DNA of 64,000 bases from Streptomyces albiflavescens (GTDB lineage Bacteria > Actinomycetota > Actinomycetes > Streptomycetales > Streptomycetaceae): the NCBI RefSeq assembly GCF_014645835.1, contig NZ_BMMM01000003.1, positions 124,001 through 188,000 on the forward strand, written 5' to 3'. The position numbers and the translations under genes are program-made. Within the stretch, counting starts at the first letter, position 1; the number at the start of each line of letters is the position of its first letter. Shown here piece by piece: positions 26,575 to 35,195 of this stretch. Below the pieces are notes generated by a model, which saw only the letters and a program-made list of their open reading frames with translations, did not search any database and was not told the DNA's origin.

Positions 26575-27594
26575 ATGAACCCCACAGCTCTTCCCCGCTC
26601 CCGCAGAATCGCCCCCGTGGTGGCCGTGGCCGCCGCGGCCGCCCTGGCCCTGGCGGGCTGTTCCAGCAGCGCCGGTGGCAAGAAGGCCGAAGAGCAGGCC
26701 GGTGACGTCGGGGCCGGCAAGGCCGACACCCCGCGCATGACGATCGCGATGGTCACCCATGCCCCCTCCGGCGACACCTTCTGGGACACCATCCGCAAGG
26801 GCGCCGAGGCCGCGGCCGCCAAGGACAACGTCAAGCTCATCTACTCCAACGACGAGAGCGCCGGCGACCAGGCCAACCTGGTGCAGAACGCGATCGACCA
26901 GAAGGTCGACGGCATCGCCGTCACCCTGGCCAAGCCGGACGCCCTGAAGTCCGTGGTCGCCAAGGCGGAGAAGGCCGGCATCCCGGTCGTCGGTCTCAAC
27001 GCGGGGCTCGGCGTCTGGAAGCGGCAGGGCCTGTTGTCGTTCTTCGGCCAGGACGAGTCCGTCTCAGGCCAGGCACTCGGCACCAAGCTCAACGGCACCG
27101 GCGCCCAGCACGCCCTGTGCGTGATCCAGGCTCAGGGCGACGTCAACCTCGAAGAGCGCTGCGCCGGAGTGAAGAAGACCTTCAGCGGCAAGACGGACAT
27201 CCTCTACGTCAACGGCACCGACATGCCGTCCGTGAAGTCGACGATCACCGCCAAGCTCAAGCAGGACTCCTCCATCGACGAGGTGGTCACCCTCGGCGCT
27301 CCCATTGCGCTGACCGCCGCTCAGGCCGTGTCCGAGGGGGGCAGCAAGGCCAAGGTCGCCACCTTCGACCTCAACAAGGACCTCGTCTCCGGCATCGAGA
27401 AGGGCACGATCCAGTTCGCCGTCGACCAACAGCCGTATCTGCAGGGCTACCTCGCCGTCGACTCGCTGTGGCTGTACAAGACCAACGGCAACTTCAGCGG
27501 CGGTGGTGAGCAGCCGGTGCTGACCGGCCCGGCCTTCGTCGACAAGTCCAACGTCGACACCGTCGCCAAGTTCGCGGCGAAGGGTACGCGGTGA
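26575..27594 (+). CDS. Sugar-binding lipoprotein, PBP1/RbsB type (orphaned)
   Basis: A 339-residue periplasmic-binding-protein-fold lipoprotein (lipobox LALAGCSSS, Cys about residue 29). The mature domain has the ribose/inositol-binding pattern: MTIAMVTHAPSGDTFWDTIR, ANLVQNAIDQKVDGIAVTLA, GIPVVGLNAG and TIQFAVDQQPYLQGYLAVDS. Such proteins deliver monosaccharides or cyclitols to an RbsC-type permease and a two-domain ATPase. These genes should follow, but only an 87-codon remnant is present, so the protein probably has no local transporter. It is under the LacI operator promoter at 26290-26341. Confidence 0.9.
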   Translation: MNPTALPRSRRIAPVVAVAAAAALALAGCSSSAGGKKAEEQAGDVGAGKADTPRMTIAMVTHAPSGDTFWDTIRKGAEAAAAKDNVKLIYSNDESAGDQANLVQNAIDQKVDGIAVTLAKPDALKSVVAKAEKAGIPVVGLNAGLGVWKRQGLLSFFGQDESVSGQALGTKLNGTGAQHALCVIQAQGDVNLEERCAGVKKTFSGKTDILYVNGTDMPSVKSTITAKLKQDSSIDEVVTLGAPIALTAAQAVSEGGSKAKVATFDLNKDLVSGIEKGTIQFAVDQQPYLQGYLAVDSLWLYKTNGNFSGGGEQPVLTGPAFVDKSNVDTVAKFAAKGTR

Positions 27595-27857
27595 TGAGCA
27601 TGACGCGGCAGGCCGAGCCCACGGTGACCACACCGCCGGTCTCCGGCCCGAAGGAAGCCGACCTCCGGACCACTCAACGCTCCCTGGCTCTCCGTCTGTT
27701 GGCCCGACCCGAGGTCGGTGTCTTCCTCGGTGCCGTACTCGCGGCCCCCAAGCACGAGTTGGCCCAAGTCCGCGGCGTCGACGTCGAAGAACTCCCCGAA
27801 GAGGAAGACCTCACGGCCACTGCGGCGGCCACTGCACCGGAAGGCACCCTCTCGTGA
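27594..27857 (+). pseudogene. In-frame deletion remnant of the sugar transporter permease/ATPase genes
   Basis: An 87-codon frame. Its first about 45 residues look like the N-terminus of an RbsC-type permease (polar tail, then LALRLLARPEVGVFLGAVL, the start of the first membrane segment), but the membrane part stops there. The remainder, KHELAQVRGVDVEELPEEED plus a short tail, is soluble and acidic and reads like the end of a different protein, possibly the ATPase. Start and stop overlap the neighbours by 1 nt (TGATG) and 4 nt (GTGA), as intact operon genes would. An internal deletion joining the start of the permease to the end of a downstream gene explains all this. The product cannot be a transporter. 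Confidence 0.65.
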
Positions 27858-28711
27858 AGATCGCCCTCGACCCCTACATGATCCGCAGCGTCCCGTTGCT
27901 CGAACTGCCCTCGGTAGTCGCAGAGTTGGGCTACGAGTGGATCGAGCTGTCCCCTCGGGAGGACTTCATTCCGTTCTTCCGGCACCCGCGCGTCGACGAC
28001 GCGACGGTTCGGAAGTTCCGCAAGGCCCTGGACGCGGCCGGAGTCGGCATCTCCTCGCTGCTGCCCCTGTTCCGCTGGTCCGGTCCGGACGAGGACGCGA
28101 GGCAGGCCGCCGTACGGTACTGGAAGCGCTCGATCCAGATCGCCGCCGACCTCGGTGTGGACAGCATGATCTCGGAGTTCAACGGGAGGCCGGAGGATTC
28201 CGACCGCAGCGAGGCCCAGTTCTGGACGTCGCTGGACGAGCTGCTGCCGGTGTTCGAGCGGGAGGGCATCCACCTCGCCCTCGAACCCCACCCCGACGAC
28301 TTCATCGAGAACGGTTACGACGCGGTCAACCTCATCCGGGGCATCAACCACTCCCATGTCGGCTTCCTCTACTGCGCCCCGCACACCTTCCACATCGGCA
28401 ACGACGCCCCCGGCATCATCAAGTACGCGGGTGACCTGCTCACCCACGTCCACCTGGCCGACGCCTTCGACCACACGGCGTCCTCGGGCAACCGCTACAT
28501 CCTCAACCCGCCCGGCACCCCCGCCCGCATCCACCAGCATCTCGACATCGGGCAGGGCGAGGTCGACTTCGACGAGCTCTTCCGCGAACTGCGCGCCAAC
28601 GGGTTCGACGGCACCCTGACCGCCTGCGTGTTCGCCTGGGAGGAACGGGCCAAGGAGTCCTCGCTGTTCATGCGCGAGAAGATCGCCGACTACCTGGCCG
28701 ACGGGTCCTGA
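27854..28711 (+). CDS. TIM-barrel sugar phosphate isomerase/epimerase
   Basis: A 285-residue xylose-isomerase-like TIM-barrel protein. Metal-ligand positions of the family are seen in LGVDSMISEFNGRP, GIHLALEPHPDDFIENGYD, VGFLYCAPHTFHIG and LLTHVHLADAFD. Relatives isomerise or epimerise keto-sugars and inosose intermediates. It is coupled by 4 nt to the deletion remnant and belongs to the LacI-controlled unit with the binding protein. A Gfo/Idh dehydrogenase and a second isomerase follow under a second copy of the operator. The substrate is not known. Confidence 0.83.
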   Translation: MKIALDPYMIRSVPLLELPSVVAELGYEWIELSPREDFIPFFRHPRVDDATVRKFRKALDAAGVGISSLLPLFRWSGPDEDARQAAVRYWKRSIQIAADLGVDSMISEFNGRPEDSDRSEAQFWTSLDELLPVFEREGIHLALEPHPDDFIENGYDAVNLIRGINHSHVGFLYCAPHTFHIGNDAPGIIKYAGDLLTHVHLADAFDHTASSGNRYILNPPGTPARIHQHLDIGQGEVDFDELFRELRANGFDGTLTACVFAWEERAKESSLFMREKIADYLADGS

Positions 28712-28759
28712 CGAACCCCGGCCCTCATGGGCGGGGTACGGGCTCTCCGCTCACCGGAT

Positions 28760-28773
28760 TTAAAGCGCTTTAA
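28760..28773 (+). promoter_or_regulatory. Second LacI operator TTAAAGCGCTTTAA
   Basis: The same perfect 14-bp palindrome as at 26328-26341, embedded in ATTTAAAGCGCTTTAAT. It lies 157 bp upstream of the dehydrogenase start and about 50 bp after the preceding isomerase stop, so the dehydrogenase-isomerase pair has its own regulated promoter. Confidence 0.75.
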
Positions 28774-28929
28774 TGCCGACCTCGCCACCCCGGGATCTCC
28801 CGAAGCGGAAGCCGTTCTCGCGGCCGTCGATCTTGAGGCCGCGGCCGCCGACGATGCGCCACACGACCGCCGGCTTCAACTCCCCCACCTCCAGCTGACG
28901 CCCCCACATGTCCTTTTGAAAGGCACCCC

Positions 28930-30126
28930 ATGACAACCTCCGCCAAGCCCCTGTCGGTCGCGGTGATCGGAGCCGGCATGGCCGGCCGCAGCCACGCCGC
29001 CGGATATCGCAACGTCAACACGGTCTTCGGGGCCGGCCTGCCGCCGGTCCGCCTGGCCGCGATAGCCGATGCCAACGTCGCCCTCGGCGAGGACGCCGCC
29101 CGCCGCTACGGATACGAGAAGGCGCTCCCCAGCTGGGAGGCCGTCGCCGAGGACCCGACGATCGACGCCGTCAGCATCGTCGTCGGAAACGATCTGCACC
29201 GGCCGATCGCCGAGGCGCTGGTCGCCGTGGGCAAGCACGTGCTGTGCGAGAAGCCGCTGGCCGGATCGCTCGAAGACGCCCGCGCGATGGCCGAGTTGGA
29301 GCGCGGCGCCGATGTCGTGACGGCCGTCGGCTACACGTTCCGCCGCTCCCCCGCCATCGCCGCGATCCGCGACCATGTCCACCGCGGCGAGGTGGGAGAT
29401 CTCACGCTGTTCAGCGGCCGGTACTGGTGCGACTACGCGACCGACCCGAACGGGCCGCTGAGCTGGCGGTTCAAGGGCGGCCCCGGCTCCGGTGCGCTCG
29501 GCGACATCGGCGCCCATGTGATCGACGCCGCCGAGTACGTCGCCGGTCCCATCACCGCCGTCTCCGGTGCCTCACTGTCGACGCAGATCCCCAAGCGCCC
29601 CCTCCCGCTGGGCGCGGTCGTCGGGCACAACGCCGCGCCCGTCTCTGACGAGGTGGGCGAGGTGGAGAACGAGGACACCGCCTCCTTCACCGCCCGCTTC
29701 GAGTCCGGCCTGGTGGGCACGTTCTCGGTGTCCCGCACCGCCTTCGGCCTGCCCAACGGGCTGTCCTTCGACGTCCTGGGCCTCGGCGGCCGGGCCGCGT
29801 TCGACCAGCACCGGCCGGCCGAGTACCTCTTCGACGACGCGCAGCCCGAGGCCCGCACGCGAGGCGTCCGTCAGATCATCGCCGGACCGCAGCTGCCGTA
29901 TTTCGCGGGCGGCTACCCGATGGAGGCCCCGGGCGTCGGCGGCGGCAACGCCGAGATGTTCACCTACCAGGCCCGTGCCTTCCTCGACCAGGTCGCGGGC
30001 GGCGCCGAGCCGCTGCCCGCCTGCGCCACCTTCGCCGACGCGCTGCGGACCATGGAGATCATCCAGGCAGTCGTCGAGTCCTCCCGCAACGGCGGCGCCG
30101 CCGTCACGGTTCCGCCCGCCGCCTGA
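28930..30126 (+). CDS. Gfo/Idh/MocA-family NAD(P)-dependent sugar dehydrogenase
   Basis: A 398-residue cytosolic oxidoreductase. The N-terminal Rossmann fold has VAVIGAGMAGRSHAAGYRNV; the family signature with the catalytic Lys is HVLCEKPLAGSLEDARAM; the C-terminal alpha/beta domain contains GGPGSGALGDIGAHVIDAAE, with His in the usual catalytic position. Members oxidise hydroxyls of sugars and inositols. ATG 28930 follows GAAAGGC. It lies downstream of a LacI operator and is followed 25 bp later by a TIM-barrel isomerase, so the pair likely oxidises and rearranges one sugar. Confidence 0.9.
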   Translation: MTTSAKPLSVAVIGAGMAGRSHAAGYRNVNTVFGAGLPPVRLAAIADANVALGEDAARRYGYEKALPSWEAVAEDPTIDAVSIVVGNDLHRPIAEALVAVGKHVLCEKPLAGSLEDARAMAELERGADVVTAVGYTFRRSPAIAAIRDHVHRGEVGDLTLFSGRYWCDYATDPNGPLSWRFKGGPGSGALGDIGAHVIDAAEYVAGPITAVSGASLSTQIPKRPLPLGAVVGHNAAPVSDEVGEVENEDTASFTARFESGLVGTFSVSRTAFGLPNGLSFDVLGLGGRAAFDQHRPAEYLFDDAQPEARTRGVRQIIAGPQLPYFAGGYPMEAPGVGGGNAEMFTYQARAFLDQVAGGAEPLPACATFADALRTMEIIQAVVESSRNGGAAVTVPPAA

Positions 30127-30151
30127 CCACCCGCATCGAAGGAGCACCCAC

Positions 30152-31150
30152 ATGGCCCTCAAGCTCGGCGCCTACACCGCCTGTCTGCACGACCGTCCCC
30201 TCGCCGAAGCCCTCGACATCCTCAAGGAGAACGGCCTGACCTCCGTGGAGGTCAACACCGGCGGCTTCATCCCCTCCCCCCACTGCCCGGTCGACCTCCT
30301 CCTGTCCTCGGCCACCGCGCGCGAGGAATACCTGGCGGCCTTCGCCGACCGCGGCATGGAACTGACCGGACTCAACTGCAACGGCAACCCGCTCAACCCG
30401 CTCCCGGGGGTCGGCCCGAAGCACGCCGACGACCTGCGCCGCACCATCCGCCTCGCCGGCCTGCTCGGCGTGAAGCACATCGTGACCATGTCCGGCACCC
30501 CTGGCTCCGACCCCGACGCCAAGTACCCCTCCTGGGTGGTCAACCCGTGGGACGGCGTCTACATGGACGTCCTGGACTACCAGTGGGGCCTGGCCGTCGA
30601 GTTCTGGAAGGAGATCGACGCGCTCGCCCGGGAGAACGACGTCCGGGTCGCCATCGAGATGCACCCGCACAACCTCGTCTTCTCACCGATCACCCTGAAG
30701 CGGCTCGTCGACGAGGTCGGCGCGACGAACATCGGCGCCGAGATGGACCCCTCGCACCTGATGTGGCAGGGCATGGACATCGTCGCCTCCATCAAGTGGC
30801 TCGGCCCACTGGTCTTCCACGCCGCCGCCAAGGACGCGACACTCTGCCCCGGCGCCGACATCCGCGGTGTACTGGACACCTCGTTCACCCGCGTCCCCGC
30901 CGACGCGCCCGGCAAGGTGCCCACCGGCTACGACTTCTGGTGCAACGCCTGGCCGGAGAACCCGGCCTGGAAGTTCGTCGCCGTCGGCCTCGGAAACGAC
31001 GTCCCCTTCTGGACCGAGTTCCTTGGCGCCCTCGCCGAGGTCAACCCCGACATGGCCGTGAACATCGAACACGAAGACGCGGCCTACTCCCAGACCGACG
31101 GACTGGCCCTGGCAGCCAAGAACCTGCACAGCGCCGCGGCAGCCCTCTGA
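30152..31150 (+). CDS. TIM-barrel sugar phosphate isomerase/epimerase
   Basis: A 332-residue xylose-isomerase-like TIM-barrel enzyme, longer than its paralogue at 27854. Conserved positions: SVEVNTGGFIPSPHCPVD, RVAIEMHPHNLVFSP, ATNIGAEMDPSHLMWQG (metal-ligand Asp-Pro-Ser-His), LVFHAAAKDA and MAVNIEHEDA. ATG 30152 is preceded by AAGGAG at 30139-30144. It is the second gene after the operator at 28760. A short GC hairpin (31157-31173) follows the stop. Substrate unknown, but the conjunction with Gfo/Idh suggests an inositol- or keto-sugar pathway. Confidence 0.87.
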   Translation: MALKLGAYTACLHDRPLAEALDILKENGLTSVEVNTGGFIPSPHCPVDLLLSSATAREEYLAAFADRGMELTGLNCNGNPLNPLPGVGPKHADDLRRTIRLAGLLGVKHIVTMSGTPGSDPDAKYPSWVVNPWDGVYMDVLDYQWGLAVEFWKEIDALARENDVRVAIEMHPHNLVFSPITLKRLVDEVGATNIGAEMDPSHLMWQGMDIVASIKWLGPLVFHAAAKDATLCPGADIRGVLDTSFTRVPADAPGKVPTGYDFWCNAWPENPAWKFVAVGLGNDVPFWTEFLGALAEVNPDMAVNIEHEDAAYSQTDGLALAAKNLHSAAAAL

Positions 31151-31273
31151 CCCGCCCGGGGGCGTGACCCCCGCTCCTGCCGACCCGGTGGGCGCGGGGC
31201 CCTCGTCTCCACACCGAACGGGGAAGTGCCCGAGCGCTGTGCCGTAAGCACGCCCACGAAGGCCTCCGGTCGT

Positions 31274-31325
31274 GCCGCATCGGCCCGGTGTCCCGGTCAG
31301 CCGCATCGGCCCGGTGTCCCGGTCA
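31274..31325. repeat. Perfect 26-bp tandem duplication at the IclR 3' end
   Basis: The unit beginning GCCGCATCGGCCCGGTGTCC occurs twice head to tail (31274-31299 and 31300-31325), followed by five more matching bases. The copy nearer the gene contains the IclR stop codon, so the stop is duplicated 26 bp downstream. This looks like a replication-slippage event. Confidence 0.9.
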
Positions 31326-32057
31326 GCCGCTCCCCCGCAGCACCCGGGACAGTCCCAGTGCCGCGGTTCGCACAGCGGGGGCCAGTTGGGCGGGGCTGAA
31401 ACGTGAACGCGGGACGGCCACCGAGAGGGCGGCCACCGTGGTGCCGCCGGCGAAGACGGGGGCCGCAATGCAGCTCACATCGAGCGCGGCCTCCTGCTCC
31501 TCGTAGGCGAGGCCCGACACCTGGATCTTCTCCAGGGCCATGCGCAAGCGGGTCGGGTCGGTGATCGAGTACGGGGTGAGGCTCGGCAGCGGCCGGGACA
31601 GCACCTCCTCCATCAACTCCGGGCCGGAGAAGGCCAGCAGGGCCTTCCCCACGCCGGTGCAGGTCAGCGGCAGGCTGCCACCGATGCGGGAGGGAAGCCG
31701 CAGGGCCTCGTGGCCGTGGATGCGTTCGAGGTAGACGACCTCCATGCCCTCACGGACGCCGAGGTGGACGGTCTCGCGGGTGGCCTCGAACAGGTCCTGC
31801 AGGAACGGCAGCGCCGTCTCCCGCAGATCGAGTCGGTGCGGGACCAGCGAGCCGAGCTCGAACAGCTTCGCGCCGAGCCGGTACTGGGGACCCGATCGCT
31901 CCAGCCAGCCCAGCCGGACGAGGTCCCCCGCCAGCCGGTGCACTGTCGGCTTGGGCAGACCGGCGCGCTCTGAAAGTTCCGACAGACGGTACGGACCCCC
32001 GCTTGGGCTGAAGCATTCGAGGATGACCGCGGCTTTGTCCAACATGCTGCCGCCCAT
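31323..32057 (-). CDS. IclR-family regulator of the aromatic meta-cleavage operon
   Basis: A regulator of about 244 residues. N-terminal winged helix: LSELSERAGLPKPTVHRLAG and YRLGAKLFELGSL; the C-terminal GAF-like ligand domain includes RLPSRIGGSLPLTCTGVGKA and SGLAYEEQEAALDVSCIAAP, both IclR hallmarks. Such regulators often sense aromatic pathway intermediates. It is divergent from the hydratase-dehydrogenase-aldolase operon. ATG 32057 is taken as start; a GTG at 32072 is in frame but lies within the palindromic operator, and ATG 32045 is also possible. Confidence 0.88.
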   Translation of the reverse strand: MGGSMLDKAAVILECFSPSGGPYRLSELSERAGLPKPTVHRLAGDLVRLGWLERSGPQYRLGAKLFELGSLVPHRLDLRETALPFLQDLFEATRETVHLGVREGMEVVYLERIHGHEALRLPSRIGGSLPLTCTGVGKALLAFSGPELMEEVLSRPLPSLTPYSITDPTRLRMALEKIQVSGLAYEEQEAALDVSCIAAPVFAGGTTVAALSVAVPRSRFSPAQLAPAVRTAALGLSRVLRGSG

Positions 32058-32060
32058 ACT

Positions 32061-32112
32061 GTTCCGTGTCACGGAACAAAGTTTGTTCCATCGGTGGGGT
32101 GCTGTCTATACC
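32061..32112. promoter_or_regulatory. Double palindromic IclR operator and mhpD promoter
   Basis: Two overlapping palindromes share a half-site: GTTCCGTG-T-CACGGAAC (32061-32077) and GGAACAAA-G-TTTGTTCC (32073-32089), each with perfect 8-bp arms. On the plus strand TTGTTC (32083-32088) and CTATAC or TATACC (32106-32112) make a plausible -35/-10 pair for the mhpD operon, so bound IclR would cover the -35 and its own start. Confidence 0.7.
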
Positions 32113-32196
32113 GATGGGGGTACCGCGAGACGCCAGACGCACCGCCGGCCGCTCACGGGTACCACCCCCGCACCGCTCCCCTTCTGGAGGTAACCC

Positions 32197-33033
32197 GTGT
32201 CGACCGTGCTCGACGGCATCCGTCCGGACGCCGTTCCACCGACGGTGGTCAAGGCCGCCGACCTGCTGGCGGAGGCCGCCCGCACCGGGGCCGCCTGCCC
32301 GCCGGTGCGTGACCTGTTCGACGGCAACGGCGATCTGGAGACCGCGTACGCCGTGCAGCAGCTGAACGTCCGGCGCGGCCTGGACGCCGGCCGCCGGATC
32401 GTCGGCCGCAAGATCGGCCTGACCTCCCCGGCCGTGCAGCGTCAGCTCGGGGTGGACCAGCCCGATTTCGGCGCGCTGTTCGCGGACATGGCCGTGCCGG
32501 ACGGGGGCGAGGTACCCGCCGGGCGGCTGCTGCAGCCCAAGGTGGAGGCCGAGGTCGCGCTCGTCCTCGGCCGCGACCTGGCGCACCGTGAGTGCACGGT
32601 CGTCGACGTGCTGCGGGCGGTCGACTTCGCGCTGCCCGCCCTGGAGATCGTCGACAGCCGGGTGCGGGGGTGGGACATCTCCCTCGTCGACACCGTCGCC
32701 GACAACGCTTCCTGCGGCCTGTACGTCCTCGGCGGCACACCCGTACCCCTCACCGGAATCGACCTGCGCTCCGTGACGATGACCATGACCCGCGGCGGCG
32801 AGACCGTCTCCGAGGGCACCGGCGCCGACTGCCTCGGGGGCCCCCTCAACGCGGCCGTCTGGCTGGCTTCGGCCCTCGCCGAGCGGGGCGACCCGCTGCG
32901 CGCGGGCGACCTCGTGCTGACCGGCGCTCTGGGCCCGATGACCCCCGCCGCCCCCGGTGACGTGTTCGAGGCCCACGTCTCGGGCCTGGGCTCCGTGCGA
33001 GTCGGGTTCGCCACGGAAGGGAACGACCAGTGA
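32197..33033 (+). CDS. mhpD: 2-keto-4-pentenoate hydratase
   Basis: A 278-residue member of the MhpD/DmpE hydratase family: [38 protein letters not shown] (metal-ligand Glu pair), [20 protein letters not shown] and VADNASCG. It hydrates 2-oxopent-4-enoate to 4-hydroxy-2-oxovalerate after ring cleavage. GTG 32197 follows GGAGG about 8 nt upstream. It heads a three-gene operon with 4-nt overlaps to the acetaldehyde dehydrogenase and then the aldolase. A related gene is at 39444. Confidence 0.9.
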   Translation: MSTVLDGIRPDAVPPTVVKAADLLAEAARTGAACPPVRDLFDGNGDLETAYAVQQLNVRRGLDAGRRIVGRKIGLTSPAVQRQLGVDQPDFGALFADMAVPDGGEVPAGRLLQPKVEAEVALVLGRDLAHRECTVVDVLRAVDFALPALEIVDSRVRGWDISLVDTVADNASCGLYVLGGTPVPLTGIDLRSVTMTMTRGGETVSEGTGADCLGGPLNAAVWLASALAERGDPLRAGDLVLTGALGPMTPAAPGDVFEAHVSGLGSVRVGFATEGNDQ

Positions 33034-33971
33034 GCGGCACGACGAAGGTCGCCATCATCGGCTCGGGCAACATCGGCACCGACCTCATGATCAAGGTCCT
33101 GCGGCTCTCGGAGAGCCTCGAGATCGCCGCCATGGCCGGCATCGACCCCGAGTCCGACGGCCTGGCCCGCGCCCGCCGCCTGAAGGTGGCCACCACCCAC
33201 GAGGGCATCGAAGGGCTTGTCGCCCTGGACGAGTTCGCCGACGTCGAGATCGTCTTCGACGCCACCTCGGCCGGGGCCCACCGCCACCACGACGAGGTAC
33301 TACGACCCCTGGGCCGTACCCTCGTGGACCTCACCCCCGCCGCGCTCGGCCCGTACGTGGTGCCGCCGGTCAACGGTGACGTCCACCTCGACGCCCCGAA
33401 CGTCAACATGGTCACCTGCGGCGGCCAGGCCACCATCCCGATCGTCGCCGCCGTCAGCGCCGTCACCCCGGTCCACTACGGCGAGATCGTCGCCTCCATC
33501 GCCTCCCGTTCCGCCGGGCCCGGCACACGCGCCAACATCGACGAGTTCACCGAGACCACCTCCTCCGCCATCGAGCAGGTCGGCGGCGCCGCCCGCGGCA
33601 AGGCGATCATCGTCCTCAACCCGGCCGAACCTCCGCTGATCATGCGGGACACCGTGCACTGCCTGGTCTCCGGCTGCGCCACCGAGGCCGTCACCGCGTC
33701 CATCGAGGCGATGGTCGGCCGCGTCCAGGCCTACGTACCCGGCTACCGGCTCAAGCAGAAGGTGCAGTACGAGAGCGTCGCGGCGGACGATCCGCTGCGC
33801 ACCCTCGCCCCGAGTGCGGGCAACGCCCTCAAAGTCTCGGTGTTCCTGGAAGTCGAGGGCGCCGCCCACTACCTCCCGGCCTACGCCGGAAACCTCGACA
33901 TCATGACCTCGGCCGCGCTGCGCACCGCGGAACGCATGGCCACCCATCGCACCCCGGAGGTGGCCAAGTGA
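33030..33971 (+). CDS. mhpF: Acetaldehyde dehydrogenase (acylating)
   Basis: A 313-residue CoA-acylating aldehyde dehydrogenase of the MhpF/DmpF type: N-terminal [20 protein letters not shown]ossmann fold, the nucleophile Cys in [20 protein letters not shown] and [20 protein letters not shown] at the C-terminus. It converts acetaldehyde released by the aldolase to acetyl-CoA and forms a channelling complex with it. It overlaps mhpD and mhpE by 4 nt each (GTGA), typical of this complex. Confidence 0.95.
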   Translation: MSGTTKVAIIGSGNIGTDLMIKVLRLSESLEIAAMAGIDPESDGLARARRLKVATTHEGIEGLVALDEFADVEIVFDATSAGAHRHHDEVLRPLGRTLVDLTPAALGPYVVPPVNGDVHLDAPNVNMVTCGGQATIPIVAAVSAVTPVHYGEIVASIASRSAGPGTRANIDEFTETTSSAIEQVGGAARGKAIIVLNPAEPPLIMRDTVHCLVSGCATEAVTASIEAMVGRVQAYVPGYRLKQKVQYESVAADDPLRTLAPSAGNALKVSVFLEVEGAAHYLPAYAGNLDIMTSAALRTAERMATHRTPEVAK

Positions 33972-34987
33972 CCGCCTTGTACGTCCAGGACGTGACCCTG
34001 CGGGACGGCATGCACGCCGTCCGGCACCGCTACACCGTCGACCAGGCACGCGCCATCGCCGCGGCCCTGGACGCCGCCGGTGTGGCCGCCATCGAGATCG
34101 CCCATGGTGACGGCCTGTCGGGCTCGAGCATCAACTACGGCGTCGGCGCCCACACCGACTGGGAATGGATCGAGGCCGTCTCCGACGTCGCGCATCACGC
34201 GGTGCCCACCACGCTGCTGCTGCCCGGCATCGGCACCCTGCACGACCTCAGACAGGCCCACACCCTGGGCATCCGCTCGGTACGCGTCGCCACCCACTGC
34301 ACCGAGGCCGACATCTCCGCCCAGCACATCGCCGCCGCCCGCGAGTTGGGCATGGATGTCGCCGGGTTCCTGATGATGTCCCACATGGCCGAGCCCGCCG
34401 AACTGGCCCGCCAGGCCAAGCTGATGGAGTCCTACGGCGCCCACTGCGTCTACGTCACCGACTCCGGCGGCCGCCTCACCATGGACGGCGTACGCGACCG
34501 GGTCCGCGCCTACCGGGATGTGCTCGACCCGTCCACCGAACTCGGCATCCACGCCCACCACAACCTCGCCCTGGGCGTGGCCAACACCGTCGTCGCCGTC
34601 GAGAACGGCGTCACCCGGGTCGACGCCTCCCTGGCCGGGCAGGGCGCCGGGGCCGGCAACTGCCCCCTGGAGGCGTTCGTCGCGGTCGCCGATCTCATGG
34701 GCTGGGAGCACGGCTGCGACCTGTTCCCGCTCATGGACGCCGCCGACGACCTCGTACGACCGCTGCAGGACCGCGAGGTACGGGTGGACCGCGAGACCCT
34801 CAGCCTGGGCTACGCGGGCGTGTACTCCAGCTTCCTGCGCCACGCCGAGACCGCTGCCGCCCGCTACGGTCTCGACACGCGCCGCATCCTCGTCGAGGTC
34901 GGCCGACGGGGCATGGTCGGCGGCCAGGAGGACATGATCACCGACATCGCGCTGGACCTGGTCGCCCGCGCCGAGTCCACGTCCTGA
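33968..34987 (+). CDS. mhpE: 4-hydroxy-2-oxovalerate aldolase
   Basis: A 339-residue DmpG/MhpE-type class II aldolase. Motifs: [20 protein letters not shown] (substrate Arg and metal Asp), [31 protein letters not shown], and the metal-ligand His pair in [16 protein letters not shown]. It splits 4-hydroxy-2-oxovalerate to pyruvate and acetaldehyde, which passes to MhpF. GTG 33968 overlaps the mhpF stop. It is the last gene of the operon; a strong hairpin follows at 35006. Confidence 0.95.
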   Translation: MTALYVQDVTLRDGMHAVRHRYTVDQARAIAAALDAAGVAAIEIAHGDGLSGSSINYGVGAHTDWEWIEAVSDVAHHAVPTTLLLPGIGTLHDLRQAHTLGIRSVRVATHCTEADISAQHIAAARELGMDVAGFLMMSHMAEPAELARQAKLMESYGAHCVYVTDSGGRLTMDGVRDRVRAYRDVLDPSTELGIHAHHNLALGVANTVVAVENGVTRVDASLAGQGAGAGNCPLEAFVAVADLMGWEHGCDLFPLMDAADDLVRPLQDREVRVDRETLSLGYAGVYSSFLRHAETAAARYGLDTRRILVEVGRRGMVGGQEDMITDIALDLVARAESTS

Positions 34988-35005
34988 TCCCGTACGCCAC
35001 AGCGG

Positions 35006-35034
35006 TGAGCCCCGGCCGACGTGGCCGGGGCTCA
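35006..35034 (+). terminator. Hairpin terminator of mhpDFE
   Basis: A perfect 12-bp stem TGAGCCCCGGCC (35006-35017) / GGCCGGGGCTCA (35023-35034) with loop GACGT, 18 bp after the aldolase stop. Confidence 0.8.
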
Positions 35035-35155
35035 TCGCTGCCTCCGAGCTGGTGCACGACGGGGGCGAAGGCGGTGCTCGTGGCGACGCCGCCGGTGAAC
35101 GGTCCGAGAGTCAGGGCGCTGTGGCTGACGGCATGGGGCCCGGTAGGCACGGAAC

Positions 35156-35186
35156 GGGCCGGACCGGGAGGAGACCGGTCCGGCCC
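35156..35186 (-). terminator. Hairpin terminator of the hydroxylase-hydrolase-dioxygenase operon
   Basis: A perfect 12-bp stem GGGCCGGACCGG (35156-35167) / CCGGTCCGGCCC (35175-35186) with a 7-nt loop, 9 bp after the dioxygenase stop on the minus strand. Confidence 0.8.
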
Positions 35187-35195
35187 TGGATGCTC

